A DNA stretch of 64,000 bases from Streptomyces griseosporeus (GCF_014656055.1 NZ_BNBR01000009.1:330652-394651), one strand, 5' to 3'; shown: positions 1 through 8,106, counted from the first letter of the stretch. The notes: generated from the sequence alone by a model not told the origin. Numbers and translations are program-made.

Positions 1-2
1 GA

Positions 3-1169
3 CTGCGTGTCCTCGACCTCGCCACGCTGTTCGCCGGGCCCATGGCCGCCACGCTGCTCGGCGACTTCGGCGCGGAGGTCGTCAAGGTCGAGCACCCGTC
101 CAGACCCGACCCCTCACGCGGGCACGGCCCGGCCAAGGACGGCATCGGCCTGTGGTGGAAGGTCCTCGGCCGCAACAAGCGCGCCATCACCCTGGACCTG
201 TCCCGGCCCGGCGGCCGGGACACCCTGCTGCGGCTGGCGGCCGGCGCCGACGTCGTCATCGAGAACTTCCGCCCCGGCACCCTGGAGAAGTGGGGCCTGG
301 GCTGGCCGCAGCTGTCCGCGGCCAACCCGGGCCTCGTCCTCGCCCGTGTCACCGGCTTCGGCCAGTTCGGGCCGTGCGCCCACCGCCCCGGCTTCGGCAC
401 CCTCGCCGAGGCGCTGAGCGGCTTCGCCGCGGTCACCGGGGAACCCGACGCGCCCCCGACGCTGCCGCCGTTCGGGCTGGCCGACTCCATCGCGGGCCTC
501 GCGACGGCGTACGCCGTGCTGACCGCGCTCACGGCCCGCGCGCACACCGGGCGCGGCCAGGTCGTCGACCTCGCCCTCATCGAGCCGATCCTGGCCGTCC
601 TCGGCCCCCAGCTCACCTGGTACGACCAGCTCGGTCACGTCCAGGAACGCACCGGCAACCGCTCCGCCAACAACGCCCCGCGCAACACCTACCGCACCGC
701 CGACGGCACCTGGGTGGCCGTCTCCACCTCGGCCCAGTCCGTGGCCGAGCGCGTGATGCGGCTGGTCGGCCGGCCCGACCTGATCGACGAACCCTGGTTC
801 GCCACCGGCGCCGAGCGCGCCCGTCACGCCGACGTCCTCGACCCGGCGGTCGGCGACTGGATCGCCGCGCGCGGCCGGGACGAGGTGCTGGCCGAGTTCG
901 ACAAGGCGGAGGCCGCGATCGCACCCGTGCAGGACGTACGGGACGTGGTGGCCGACCCGCAGTACCGGGCGCTCGGCACCGTCGCCACCGTCGACGACCC
1001 CGACCTCGGCCCGCTGCGCATGCAGAACGTCCTCTTCCGGCTCTCCGACACCCCCGGCGCGATCCGCTGGGCCGGCCGGGCGCACGGCGCGGACACCGAG
1101 GCCGTCCTGGCCGAGCTGGGCCTGAGCGCGGCGGACGTGGCGGCACTGCGCGCGGAGGGCGCGGTATGA
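3..1169 (+). CDS. CaiB/BaiF-type CoA-transferase (5' end cut by window edge)
   Basis: The reading frame is open from base 3 and begins inside the usual N-terminal segment (LRVLDLATLFAGPMAATLLG), so only the first few codons are missing. The visible 388 residues match the class III CoA-transferase family, which moves CoA between carboxylic acids. Family marks are DFGAEVVKVEHP near residues 22-33, ENFRPGTLEKWGL near 90-100, and GQVVDLALIE near residue 185, whose aspartate fits the nucleophile that forms the acyl-aspartyl intermediate. The stop TGA overlaps the ATG of the next gene (ATGA), so this gene and a CitE-like lyase are probably translationally coupled. The substrate cannot be read from the sequence. 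Pairing with a CitE-like gene suggests a dicarboxylic or hydroxy acid such as citramalate or malate, which is inference. Confidence 0.9.
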   Translation: MRVLDLATLFAGPMAATLLGDFGAEVVKVEHPSRPDPSRGHGPAKDGIGLWWKVLGRNKRAITLDLSRPGGRDTLLRLAAGADVVIENFRPGTLEKWGLGWPQLSAANPGLVLARVTGFGQFGPCAHRPGFGTLAEALSGFAAVTGEPDAPPTLPPFGLADSIAGLATAYAVLTALTARAHTGRGQVVDLALIEPILAVLGPQLTWYDQLGHVQERTGNRSANNAPRNTYRTADGTWVAVSTSAQSVAERVMRLVGRPDLIDEPWFATGAERARHADVLDPAVGDWIAARGRDEVLAEFDKAEAAIAPVQDVRDVVADPQYRALGTVATVDDPDLGPLRMQNVLFRLSDTPGAIRWAGRAHGADTEAVLAELGLSAADVAALRAEGAV

Positions 1170-2170
1170 CACGGGGGTCCGGGGCGCAGGGGGCGTCCGG
1201 TGTGCCGGGGGCGACGGGTGTGCCGGGGGCGACGGGTGTGCCCCCGGCGACCGGTGTGCCGGGGACATGCGGTGGGCCGACGGCGGCCGGGGCGCCGGGA
1301 GCGTCCCGTGTGCCGACGGCGGCCGATGTGCCGACCGGGTCCGCCACGCCCCCGCTGACCTGGTTGTACGTCCCCGGGGACCGGCCGCGCACGGTGGTGA
1401 AGGCGCTGGGGGCCGGCGCCGACGTGGTGGTGGTCGACCTGGAGGACGCGGTCGCGCCGGACCGCAAGGAGTACGCCCGCGCCGCCACCGCCGAACTGCT
1501 CGGCGAGCCGCAGCCGGTGCCCGTCCACGTCCGCGTCAACGACCTGGACGGCCCGCTCGCCGCCGCCGACCTGGCCGCGGTGGCCGCCCTGCCCGGTGTG
1601 TCCGGGCTGCGGCTGCCGAAGGTCACCTCGCCCGCGCAGATCGTCCGCGTCGCCGAGCGCACGGCCCCCGTCGGCGGCGGGGTGCCCGCCCTGTACGCGC
1701 TGCTGGAATCCGCCCTGGGTGTGGAGCTGGCCCACGCCATCGCCACCGCCCATCCGGCGCTGCGCGGGATCGCCCTCGGCGAGGCCGATCTGCGGGCCGA
1801 CCTGGGCGTGCGGGACGACGCCGGGCTGGACTGGCCGCGCTCCCGGGTGGTCGTCGCGGCGCGGGCGGCCGGGCTGGCCCCTCCCCCGCAGTCGGTGCAC
1901 CCCGACACCCGCGACCTGGTGGGGCTGGCGGCGAGCTGTGCGCGGGGCCGCGCCCTGGGCTTCCTGGGCCGCGCGGCGATCCACCCGCGCCAGCTGCCGG
2001 TGATCGAGCGCGCCTACCTCCCCACCCGGGAGGAGATCGAGCAGGCGGAGACGGTGGTGGCGGCGGCTGCCGCCGAGCAGGGCGCCCAGGCCCTGGCGGA
2101 CGGCCGCTTCGTGGACGAGGCGGTGGTGGTGGCGGCCCGGCGGACGCTGTCGCTGGCCCACCGCCGCTGA
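1166..2170 (+). CDS. CitE/HpcH/HpaI-type aldolase/lyase with repetitive N-terminus
   Basis: The product is 334 residues. The first ~65 are a low-complexity Gly/Val/Pro/Ala/Thr stretch encoded partly by an 18-bp tandem repeat. The remaining ~270 are a normal CitE-type TIM barrel starting at PPLTWLYVPGDRP. Visible family motifs are VVVVDLEDAVAPDRK (metal and phosphate site), HVRVNDLDG, LRLPKV and YALLESALGVELA, which supplies the conserved Glu. Proteins of this kind cleave (3S)-citramalyl-CoA, malyl-CoA or related acyl-CoA thioesters. The ATG overlaps the stop of the CoA-transferase gene, which supports this start even though the core domain begins much later. A shorter protein from an internal start is possible but no better internal ribosome site stands out. 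A terminator hairpin follows directly. Confidence 0.85.
   Translation: MTRGSGAQGASGVPGATGVPGATGVPPATGVPGTCGGPTAAGAPGASRVPTAADVPTGSATPPLTWLYVPGDRPRTVVKALGAGADVVVVDLEDAVAPDRKEYARAATAELLGEPQPVPVHVRVNDLDGPLAAADLAAVAALPGVSGLRLPKVTSPAQIVRVAERTAPVGGGVPALYALLESALGVELAHAIATAHPALRGIALGEADLRADLGVRDDAGLDWPRSRVVVAARAAGLAPPPQSVHPDTRDLVGLAASCARGRALGFLGRAAIHPRQLPVIERAYLPTREEIEQAETVVAAAAAEQGAQALADGRFVDEAVVVAARRTLSLAHRR
1199..1270 (+). repeat. 18-bp tandem repeat, four units, inside the CitE-like gene
   Basis: Units start at 1199, 1217, 1235 and 1253. The first two are identical (ggtgtgccgggggcgacg); the third and fourth carry a few changes. The unit is a multiple of three and encodes the hexapeptide GVPGAT or variants, so changes in copy number keep the frame. 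Confidence 0.9.
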
Positions 2171-2192
2171 GCCGGCCCCGCCCCGCGCACGG

Positions 2193-2226
2193 CGAAGGGC
2201 GCCCGGAAAGCCCCGGGCGCCCTTCG
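2193..2226. terminator. Bidirectional terminator between citE-like gene and lgt
   Basis: A perfect 14-bp stem (2193-2206 with 2213-2226, arm cgaagggcgcccgg) with a 6-base loop lies between two convergent genes, 22 bp after the + strand stop and 30 bp after the - strand stop. It has no long T-run, as is usual for hairpin terminators in streptomycetes. Confidence 0.85.
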
Positions 2227-2256
2227 TCACCGTGGATCCGGCGGTGGATCCGGCGG

Positions 2257-3279
2257 TCAGCTCTTCTTGGCCGACTCGGCCTCGTCCCGCGCCTCACCGC
2301 TGCCGGCCGCGACCGCGTCCGCGGTGCCGGCTCCGGCCTCGTCGGGCTCGGACCCGGCCTTGCCGGCGGGCTTGTCCTCGGCGTCCTCGGCACCGTCGGC
2401 CCCGCGCGCGTCGGAAGCCTCGGAGGCAGCCTCGGCGGGCTCCGTGCCGGTCGCGTCGTCGGAGGCGCCGGGCTCGACCACGGCCTCGCGGCCGGGCCGC
2501 TTCTTCGCCGACACCACCATGTACAGCACCGCCAGCAGGAACACGACCAGCGCGGTCCAGTTGTTCAGCCGCAGGCCGAGGATGTGGTGGGCGTCGTCGA
2601 CGCGCATGTACTCGATCCAGAAGCGGCCCGCGCAGTACGCCGCGACGTACAGCGCGAACGCCCGGCCGTGGCCCAGCTTGAAGCGGCGGTCGGCCCAGAT
2701 GACGAGCAGGGCGACGCCGACGCACCACAGCGACTCGTACAGGAACGTCGGGTGGTAGAAGCCGGGCACCCGGCCGTCCGCGGACGAGGTGATGCGCAGT
2801 GCCCAGGGCAGGTCCGTCTCCCGGCCGTACAGCTCCTGGTTGAACCAGTTGCCCCAGCGGCCGATCGCCTGCGCGAAGGCGATGCCGGGCGCGACGGCGT
2901 CGGCGTACGCCGGCATCGGGATGCCGCGGCGCCGGCAGCCGATCCAGGCACCCAGCGCGCCGAGCGCGATGGCGCCCCAGATGCCGAGGCCGCCCTCCCA
3001 GATCTTGAAGGCGTCCACCCAGTCACGGCCCTCGCTGAAGTACAGCTCGTAGTCCGTGATCACGTGGTAGAGCCGGCCGCCGACCAGGCCGAAGGGGACG
3101 GCCCAGACCGCGATGTCGGCCACCGTGCCGGCCCGCCCGCCCCGGGCGATCCAGCGCTTGTTGCCGAGCCAGACGGCAACGAAGACGCCGATGATGATGC
3201 AGAAGGCATAGCCGCGCAGCGGAATGGGCCCGAGGTACAGCACCCCGCGCGACGGGCTGGGAATGTAGGCAAGTTCCAT
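2257..3279 (-). CDS. lgt: Prolipoprotein diacylglyceryl transferase
   Basis: Lgt moves diacylglycerol from phosphatidylglycerol to the lipobox cysteine of prolipoproteins in the membrane. The 340-residue product has about seven hydrophobic segments and the family signature GRWGNWFNQELYG around residues 134-148, plus HVITDYELY and the C-terminal RFWIEYMR and GLRLNNW blocks. From about residue 250 it carries an 85-90 residue Ala/Glu/Asp/Gly-rich tail ending in SAKKS; streptomycete Lgt proteins often have such low-complexity tails. ATG at 3279 was chosen because MELAYIPSPSRGVLYLGPIPLRGYA is the normal start of the family; the frame stays open upstream by chance. It lies after a thioredoxin-fold gene and the trp genes, and lspA, for the next step of the lipoprotein pathway, is also in this window. 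Confidence 0.95.
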   Translation of the reverse strand: MELAYIPSPSRGVLYLGPIPLRGYAFCIIIGVFVAVWLGNKRWIARGGRAGTVADIAVWAVPFGLVGGRLYHVITDYELYFSEGRDWVDAFKIWEGGLGIWGAIALGALGAWIGCRRRGIPMPAYADAVAPGIAFAQAIGRWGNWFNQELYGRETDLPWALRITSSADGRVPGFYHPTFLYESLWCVGVALLVIWADRRFKLGHGRAFALYVAAYCAGRFWIEYMRVDDAHHILGLRLNNWTALVVFLLAVLYMVVSAKKRPGREAVVEPGASDDATGTEPAEAASEASDARGADGAEDAEDKPAGKAGSEPDEAGAGTADAVAAGSGEARDEAESAKKS

Positions 3280-3374
3280 GGCAAGGTCGACGCTACCGTG
3301 CCGGGCCGGACCCACGGCGGGCAGCCCGGCTACGGGTCCATAACGGGGCGGTGAGAAAACCCCGGCCCGGCGCC

Positions 3375-4148
3375 TTACCCCTTGGCCGTCTCCTGCACCA
3401 TCTGCTTCAGCTTCGCCGGGGTCATCGACGGGACGTCCTGGAGGTTCTTGCCGTTGAGCAGGACCGTGGGCGTGCCGCCGAAGCCGCTCTTGGTGAAGGC
3501 CTGCGCGGACTTGGCGACCCAGCTGTCGTGCTTGCCGTCCTCGACGCAAGCGCGGAAGGCGGGCGTGTCGAGGCCGTCGACCTTCTTGGCCAGGTCCAGC
3601 AGGGTCTTGGTGTCGGCGAAGGCGTCGTCCGTCTCCTCCGGCTGGTTCTCGTACAGCACGTCGTGGTACGGGGTGAACTTCCCGGCGTCCTGGGCGCACG
3701 CGGCCGCGTTGGCCGCCGTGCGGGAGCCGGAGCCGCGCATATTGCCGTCGATGATCGTGGCCAGGTGGTACTCGGCCTTCAGCAGGCCCGCGCCGGTCAG
3801 CTCGTGGATGGTGCTGCGGTACGCCGTCTCGAAGGCCTTGCAGGCCGGGCAGCGGAAGTCCTCCCAGATGACCAGGGTGGACTTGGCGCTGTCCTTGCCG
3901 ACCGGGATGGCCAGGGCATCCTGCCCGGCGGCCCCGGAGGGCGCGACGACCTTGCCCGCGGAGTCACCGCTGTCCTTGCCGGAGTTCGCGGCGACGATGC
4001 CGATCACCGCGGCCAGGCCGAGGACGCACACGACGGTCGCGCCCACGATCAGTGCCCGCCGCCGCTTCTCGGCGGCCTTCTGCTTCTCGCGCTCCGCCGC
4101 CAGCCGCTCCCGGGCGCTGCGCTTTCCCTCTCGGTTCTTCTCGCTCAC
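3375..4148 (-). CDS. Membrane-anchored DsbA-like thioredoxin-fold protein (CPAC)
   Basis: The 257-residue product has a basic cytoplasmic N-terminus (~30 residues, many Arg/Lys/Glu), one membrane segment (about residues 32-54), and an extracytoplasmic DsbA-type thioredoxin domain. The active site is C100-P-A-C103 in WEDFRCPACKAF, and the cis-Pro loop is GFGGTPTVLLNG. Proteins of this type oxidise or isomerise disulfides in exported proteins. The start is GTG at 4148. The gene is preceded by a terminator hairpin after trpA and followed by lgt, so it may start its own transcript with lgt. A paralogue with a CPVC site lies at 32619-33431. Its partner proteins are unknown. Confidence 0.88.
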   Translation of the reverse strand: MSEKNREGKRSARERLAAEREKQKAAEKRRRALIVGATVVCVLGLAAVIGIVAANSGKDSGDSAGKVVAPSGAAGQDALAIPVGKDSAKSTLVIWEDFRCPACKAFETAYRSTIHELTGAGLLKAEYHLATIIDGNMRGSGSRTAANAAACAQDAGKFTPYHDVLYENQPEETDDAFADTKTLLDLAKKVDGLDTPAFRACVEDGKHDSWVAKSAQAFTKSGFGGTPTVLLNGKNLQDVPSMTPAKLKQMVQETAKG

Positions 4149-4162
4149 ACCCCGGAAACGAA

Positions 4163-4189
4163 CCGGGGAGGCGCGGCGCGCCTCCCCGG
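4163..4189 (-). terminator. Terminator after trpA
   Basis: A perfect 12-bp stem (4163-4174 with 4178-4189, arm ccggggaggcgc) with a 3-base loop lies 58 bp past the trpA stop and just before the DsbA-like gene. It is a plausible end of the trpC-trpM-trpB-trpA transcript. Confidence 0.8.
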
Positions 4190-4247
4190 CGACAGGTCCA
4201 CCCGTTCGAGTGACCTGCCAGGAAATGCCCCGGAAGGTTCCGGTCCG

Positions 4248-5066
4248 TCAGGCCTGTCCGCGCACGCCCTTCGCCAGCTCGCCCGCGAGCTCGCGGACGG
4301 CTTCGAGGCCGGCCGCGTGGTCGGGCGCGTCCAGCATCCGCTTGACGAAGGCCGAGCCGACGATCACGCCGTCGGCGAAGCCGGCGACCTCGGCGGCCTG
4401 GGCCGCGTTGGAGACGCCGAGGCCGACGCAGACGGGCAGGGCGGTGCCGGTGGCCCGGGTGCGCTCGACGAGGTCCTGGGCCTGCGCGCCGACCGACTCA
4501 CGGGTGCCGGTGACGCCCATCAGCGAGGCGGCGTAGACGAAGCCGCTGCCCGCCGCGGTGATCTCGGCGAGCCGTGCGTTCTTGCTGCTGGGCGCCACGA
4601 CGAACACGGTCGCCAGGCCGTGCTTCTCGGCGTGCTCCCGCCACAGCGCGGACTCCTGCACGGGCAGGTCGGGCAGGATGCAGCCCGCGCCGCCCGCCTC
4701 GGCCAGCTCGGCGGTGAACCGCTCGACGCCGTAGCGGTCGATGGGGTTCCAGTACGTCATGACGAGGACGGGCTTGCCGGTGGCCGTGTGGGCCTCGCGC
4801 ACCGTCCGCATGACGTCGGCGATCCGCACGCCGCCGCGCAGCGCGATGTCGTCGGCGGTCTGGATGACCGGGCCGTCGAGGACGGGGTCGCTGTGCGGCA
4901 GGCCGACCTCGACGACGTCGGCGCCGCCGTCGAAGGCGGCCTTGATCGCGTCGATGCCGCCGTCGACGGTCGGGAAGCCGGCCGGCAGGTAGGCGATGAG
5001 GGCGGAGCGGCCCTCGGCCTTCGCCGCGGCGAGCGTGTCCGACAGCAGCTGGATGTTCCCGCTCAC
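4248..5066 (-). CDS. trpA: Tryptophan synthase alpha subunit
   Basis: TrpA splits indole-3-glycerol phosphate into indole and glyceraldehyde-3-phosphate and passes indole to TrpB. The 272-residue product is a TIM barrel with the catalytic residues in EVGLPHSDPVLDGPVIQ (Glu53 and Asp64 by position) and the phosphate-binding GLGVSN and GVIVGSAFVK blocks near the C-terminus. The start is GTG at 5066, whose GTGA overlaps the trpB stop, so the two subunits are coupled as in most bacteria. A strong hairpin follows the gene. Confidence 0.97.
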   Translation of the reverse strand: MSGNIQLLSDTLAAAKAEGRSALIAYLPAGFPTVDGGIDAIKAAFDGGADVVEVGLPHSDPVLDGPVIQTADDIALRGGVRIADVMRTVREAHTATGKPVLVMTYWNPIDRYGVERFTAELAEAGGAGCILPDLPVQESALWREHAEKHGLATVFVVAPSSKNARLAEITAAGSGFVYAASLMGVTGTRESVGAQAQDLVERTRATGTALPVCVGLGVSNAAQAAEVAGFADGVIVGSAFVKRMLDAPDHAAGLEAVRELAGELAKGVRGQA

Positions 5067-6346
5067 TTGGCGTCCCCCTCGATCTCCGCCGTGTCGGCCT
5101 CGTTCGCCGCCACCTCCGCGTCGGTGTCGTACAGCCCGAAGTAGCGCGCGGCGGTGTCCATGTCCTTGTCGCCGCGGCCGGACAGGTTGACCACGATCAG
5201 CCCGTCCTCGCCGAGTTCCCGGCCGACCTCCAGGGCGCCGGCCAGCGCGTGCGCGCTCTCGATGGCCGGGATGATGCCCTCGGTGCGCGACAGCAGGCGC
5301 AGCGCCTGCATCGCGGCGTCGTCGGTGACCGCGCGGTACTCGCCGCGGCCGGAGTCCTTGAGGTAGGAGTGCTCCGGGCCGATGCCGGGGTAGTCCAGTC
5401 CGGCGGAGATGGAGTAAGGCTCGGTGATCTGGCCCTCGTCGTCCTGGAGGACGTAGGAGCGCGAGCCGTGCAGGATGCCGGGCTCGCCCGCGGTCAGGGT
5501 GGCCGCGTGCTCGCCGGTCTCGATGCCGTGGCCGGCCGGCTCGCAGCCGATGAGGCGGACGCCCTCGTCGGGGATGAAGGCGTGGAAGAGGCCGATGGCG
5601 TTGGAGCCGCCGCCGACACAGGCGATCGCCGCGTCGGGCAGCCGGCCCGCCCGCTCCAGCAGCTGGCGGCGGGCCTCCACGCCGATGACGCGGTGGAAGT
5701 CGCGGACCATCGCCGGGAAGGGGTGCGGGCCGGCGACGGTGCCGAACAGGTAGTGGGTGTGGTCGACGTTGGCGACCCAGTCGCGGAACGCCTCGTTGAT
5801 GGCGTCCTTCAGGGTGCGGCTGCCGGACTTCACGGCGACGACCTCGGCGCCCAGCATGCGCATGCGGGCGACGTTGAGGGCCTGCCGCTGGGTGTCGATC
5901 TCACCCATGTAGATCGTGCAGTCGAGGCCGAACAGCGCGCAGGCGGTGGCGGTGGCGACGCCGTGCTGGCCGGCGCCGGTCTCCGCGATGACGCGGGTCT
6001 TGCCCATGCGCTTGGTGAGCAGGGCCTGGCCGAGCACGTTGTTGATCTTGTGGGAGCCGGTGTGGTTGAGGTCCTCGCGCTTGAGGAACACGCGGCAGCC
6101 TCCGGCGTGTTCGGCGAAGCGGGGGACCTCTGTCAGGGCTGACGGGCGGCCGGTGTAGTTGACCAGGAGGTCGTCGAGTTCCCTGGCGAACTCGGGGTCG
6201 TTCTTGGCCTTGTCGTACTCGACGGCCACCTCGTCCACGGCGGCGACGAGGGCCTCCGGGATGAACTTGCCGCCGAAGGCGCCGAAGTAGCCCTCGGCGC
6301 TGGGGACCTGACCCTCCGGGTCAGGGATGAAGAAATTGCTGGGCAT
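5063..6346 (-). CDS. trpB: Tryptophan synthase beta subunit
   Basis: TrpB joins indole and L-serine to make tryptophan using PLP. The 427-residue product has the PLP lysine in HTGSHKINN (Lys100), the catalytic Glu loop ETGAGQHG, the phosphate loop GGGSNAIG and the C-terminal NLSGRGDKD. The ATG at 6346 has gtgagg a few bases upstream. It is a TrpB1-type enzyme, expected to work with the adjacent TrpA. The last ~30 residues are acidic (DTDAEVAANEADTAEIEG), a mild extension. trpM lies just upstream on the same strand. Confidence 0.97.
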   Translation of the reverse strand: MPSNFFIPDPEGQVPSAEGYFGAFGGKFIPEALVAAVDEVAVEYDKAKNDPEFARELDDLLVNYTGRPSALTEVPRFAEHAGGCRVFLKREDLNHTGSHKINNVLGQALLTKRMGKTRVIAETGAGQHGVATATACALFGLDCTIYMGEIDTQRQALNVARMRMLGAEVVAVKSGSRTLKDAINEAFRDWVANVDHTHYLFGTVAGPHPFPAMVRDFHRVIGVEARRQLLERAGRLPDAAIACVGGGSNAIGLFHAFIPDEGVRLIGCEPAGHGIETGEHAATLTAGEPGILHGSRSYVLQDDEGQITEPYSISAGLDYPGIGPEHSYLKDSGRGEYRAVTDDAAMQALRLLSRTEGIIPAIESAHALAGALEVGRELGEDGLIVVNLSGRGDKDMDTAARYFGLYDTDAEVAANEADTAEIEGDAK

Positions 6347-6415
6347 GCCAGAACCTCACGGTGAGTGCGTGGAGAAAACACTGATCGCCGTGGGGGCGGA
6401 GCCTGTCGTGCGACC

Positions 6416-6628
6416 TCAGGCCGGATGTGGCTGGTCGCGCAGTTCCCCGCGCCCCTGGGGGGCGCGCTGCCATCGACGGCCGTTGACCTGCCCGGGCTCG
6501 TCTCCGATGACGTAACGGACCCTGCGGCCGTGCACCCTGCGGGCGGGCGCGCGGCAGCCCCGGGGCCGGCAGCCGCGCGCGAGGCGGGCGTACGGGTCCC
6601 GGGCTGTCAGAGTGGTCCGGAAAGTCAT
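6416..6628 (-). CDS. trpM: TrpM-like small protein between trpC and trpB
   Basis: This 70-residue, very basic protein (about 17 Arg, two Cys in RGCRPRGCRAP) sits between trpC and trpB on the same strand, starting 21 bp after the trpC stop. Position, size and the opening MTFRTTLTARDP fit trpM of S. coelicolor, reported to modulate tryptophan synthesis and development. It has no membrane segment and no fold I recognise. The last 13 residues (QGRGELRDQPHPA) are encoded by a copy of a dispersed GC-rich repeat seen again at 21886-21908, so the C-terminus may have been acquired from the repeat. Arg-rich readings are common in non-coding high-GC DNA, so coding rests mainly on position and on the known homologue. 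Confidence 0.7.
   Translation of the reverse strand: MTFRTTLTARDPYARLARGCRPRGCRAPARRVHGRRVRYVIGDEPGQVNGRRWQRAPQGRGELRDQPHPA
6435..6457. repeat. Dispersed 23-bp repeat, copy 1 (inside trpM)
   Basis: These 23 bases are identical to 21886-21908. Core on the + strand: cgcagttccccgcgcccc. The 3' part can form an 8-bp hairpin with following sequence (6448-6455 with 6459-6466). I recognise this as a short motif common between genes in Streptomyces genomes. That is recall, not a search. Confidence 0.85.
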
Positions 6629-6649
6629 CGCACTCAGCCTAGCGGGTGA

Positions 6650-7459
6650 TCAGCCCCGGCCGTGGCGCAGTGCCGGGTGTTCGCCTGCGGCCACCAGGTC
6701 GGCCACCGCCGCCTTGGGGTCCTTGCCGGTGACCAGGGACTCGCCGACCAGGACGGCGTCGGCGCCGGCGTTGGCGTAGGCGATCAGGTCGTGCGGGCCG
6801 CGGACGCCGGACTCGGCGATCTTGACGATGTGGTCGGGGATCTCCGGCGCGACGCGCTCGAAGGTGCCGCGGTCGACCTCCAGCGTCTTGAGGTTGCGCG
6901 CGTTGACGCCGATGACCTTGGCGCCCGCGTCGACGGCACGCTCGACCTCGTCCTCGTCGTGCACCTCGACGAGCGGGGTCAGGCCGATGGAGACGGCCCG
7001 CTCGATCAGCGACTCCAGGGCCGGCTGGTCGAGGGCGGCGACGATCAGCAGCGCGAGGTCGGCGCCGTACGCCCGGGCCTCCCACAGCTGGTACGACGTG
7101 ACGATGAAGTCCTTGCGCAGCACCGGGATGTCCACCCGGGAGCGCACGGCCTCCAGGTCGGCGAGGGAGCCGCCGAAGCGGCGCTGTTCGGTCAGCACGG
7201 AGATGACGGCGGCGCCGCCCGCCTCGTAGTCGGCGGCGAGGCCGGCCGGGTCGGCGATCGCGGCGAGGGCGCCCTTGGACGGGCTGGAGCGCTTGACCTC
7301 GCAGATCACCCGCACGCCGTCGCCGCGCAGCGCGGCGACGCCGTCCTTGGCCGCGGGAGCCTTGGCCGCGCGCTCCTTGAGCTCGTCGAGGCTGACGCGT
7401 GCCTGCCGCTCCGAGAGGTCGGCACGGACTCCGTCGATGATCTCGTCGAGCACACTCAC
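6650..7459 (-). CDS. trpC: Indole-3-glycerol phosphate synthase
   Basis: TrpC closes the indole ring from CdRP with loss of CO2 and water. The 269-residue product is a TIM barrel with the catalytic block VICEVKRSSPSKG (residues 51-63), LRKDFIV, GVNARNLKTLEVD and AESGVRGPHD. The GTG start at 7459 (VSVLDEIIDGVRADL) has ggaaggggg upstream and gives the normal family length; longer open frame upstream lacks family similarity. No trpF is seen beside it, and PriA encoded at 13061-13786 is expected to supply its substrate. Confidence 0.96.
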   Translation of the reverse strand: MSVLDEIIDGVRADLSERQARVSLDELKERAAKAPAAKDGVAALRGDGVRVICEVKRSSPSKGALAAIADPAGLAADYEAGGAAVISVLTEQRRFGGSLADLEAVRSRVDIPVLRKDFIVTSYQLWEARAYGADLALLIVAALDQPALESLIERAVSIGLTPLVEVHDEDEVERAVDAGAKVIGVNARNLKTLEVDRGTFERVAPEIPDHIVKIAESGVRGPHDLIAYANAGADAVLVGESLVTGKDPKAAVADLVAAGEHPALRHGRG

Positions 7460-7579
7460 GCGAGCGGCCCCCTTCCGGACGGTTGGAAACCCAATGGTCA
7501 CTGCGATGGTATCCGGAGGAGGGCGCAGGCCTCGCATCCGGTTGACGCCGGTCCCACTACCTGGACATTCCGTCCCGCC

Positions 7580-8026
7580 TCACGGATGGAGCCAGCCGCC
7601 GAACGGCAGGTTCCGCACGACCGTGAAGACCAGCAGCAACGCCCCGAGCGTCCACAGCGGCGCCGGGCGCAGGTCGATCCGCAGCGGGCGGCCGCGGACC
7701 GCGCGGACCACCCAGACGGTCCACACGAGGGCGAAGACGAGGTAGCCGGCGACGGCGACCGCGTTGGCGTGCAGCGCGGTGAGCAGGTCGCCGTGGACGA
7801 AGGCGTGGGCGCTGCGCAGGCCGCCGCAGCCGGGGCAGTACAGGCCGGTGGTGCGCAGCAGCGGGCAGACGGGGTAGTGGCCGGGTTCGTTGGGGTCGAC
7901 CGCCCCGACGTAGGCGAAGGCGGCCGCGACGGCCGCGAGGACGGTCACCGGCGCGGCGAGCCGTGTCCGGACGGTGCCCGGTGGGTGGGTCCCTGTGGTC
8001 CCGCTGTCGGCGTTCACGTCTGGCAT
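7580..8026 (-). CDS. DUF2752 membrane protein
   Basis: The 148-residue product carries the DUF2752 signature CPLLRTTGLYCPGCGGLRSAHAFVHGD with three cysteines, flanked by hydrophobic segments (about residues 20-40, 85-107 and 120-138). Function is unknown; the Cys cluster suggests metal binding or redox, which is a guess. ATG at 8026 is preferred because the longer frame would begin inside the terminator hairpin at 8053-8096. The gene follows that hairpin and lies 120 bp before trpC, so it could head the trpC-trpM-trpB-trpA transcript. Confidence 0.8.
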   Translation of the reverse strand: MPDVNADSGTTGTHPPGTVRTRLAAPVTVLAAVAAAFAYVGAVDPNEPGHYPVCPLLRTTGLYCPGCGGLRSAHAFVHGDLLTALHANAVAVAGYLVFALVWTVWVVRAVRGRPLRIDLRPAPLWTLGALLLVFTVVRNLPFGGWLHP

Positions 8027-8052
8027 TGTGCCCGTGCGGGGCCCCGGACGCG

Positions 8053-8096
8053 CGTGAGGGGCGGCCCGGCACGCTCGTGCCCGGCCGCCCCTCACG
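8053..8096 (-). terminator. Strong terminator hairpin inside the trp cluster
   Basis: An almost perfect 20-bp stem (8053-8072 with 8077-8096, one C-C mismatch) closes on four bases. It starts 11 bp after the stop of the HGxxPAAW gene on the same strand. It would end the transcript that includes hisI and trpE and separate it from trpC-trpA. Confidence 0.88.
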
Positions 8097-8106
8097 GGCG
8101 TCGCGG

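Noticed and set aside
114..1268. Long open frame on the - strand opposite the CoA-transferase gene
   Set aside because: Antisense frames stay open by chance in very GC-rich coding DNA; its composition (Arg/Gly/Pro/His-rich) shows no domain, and the + strand gene is clear.
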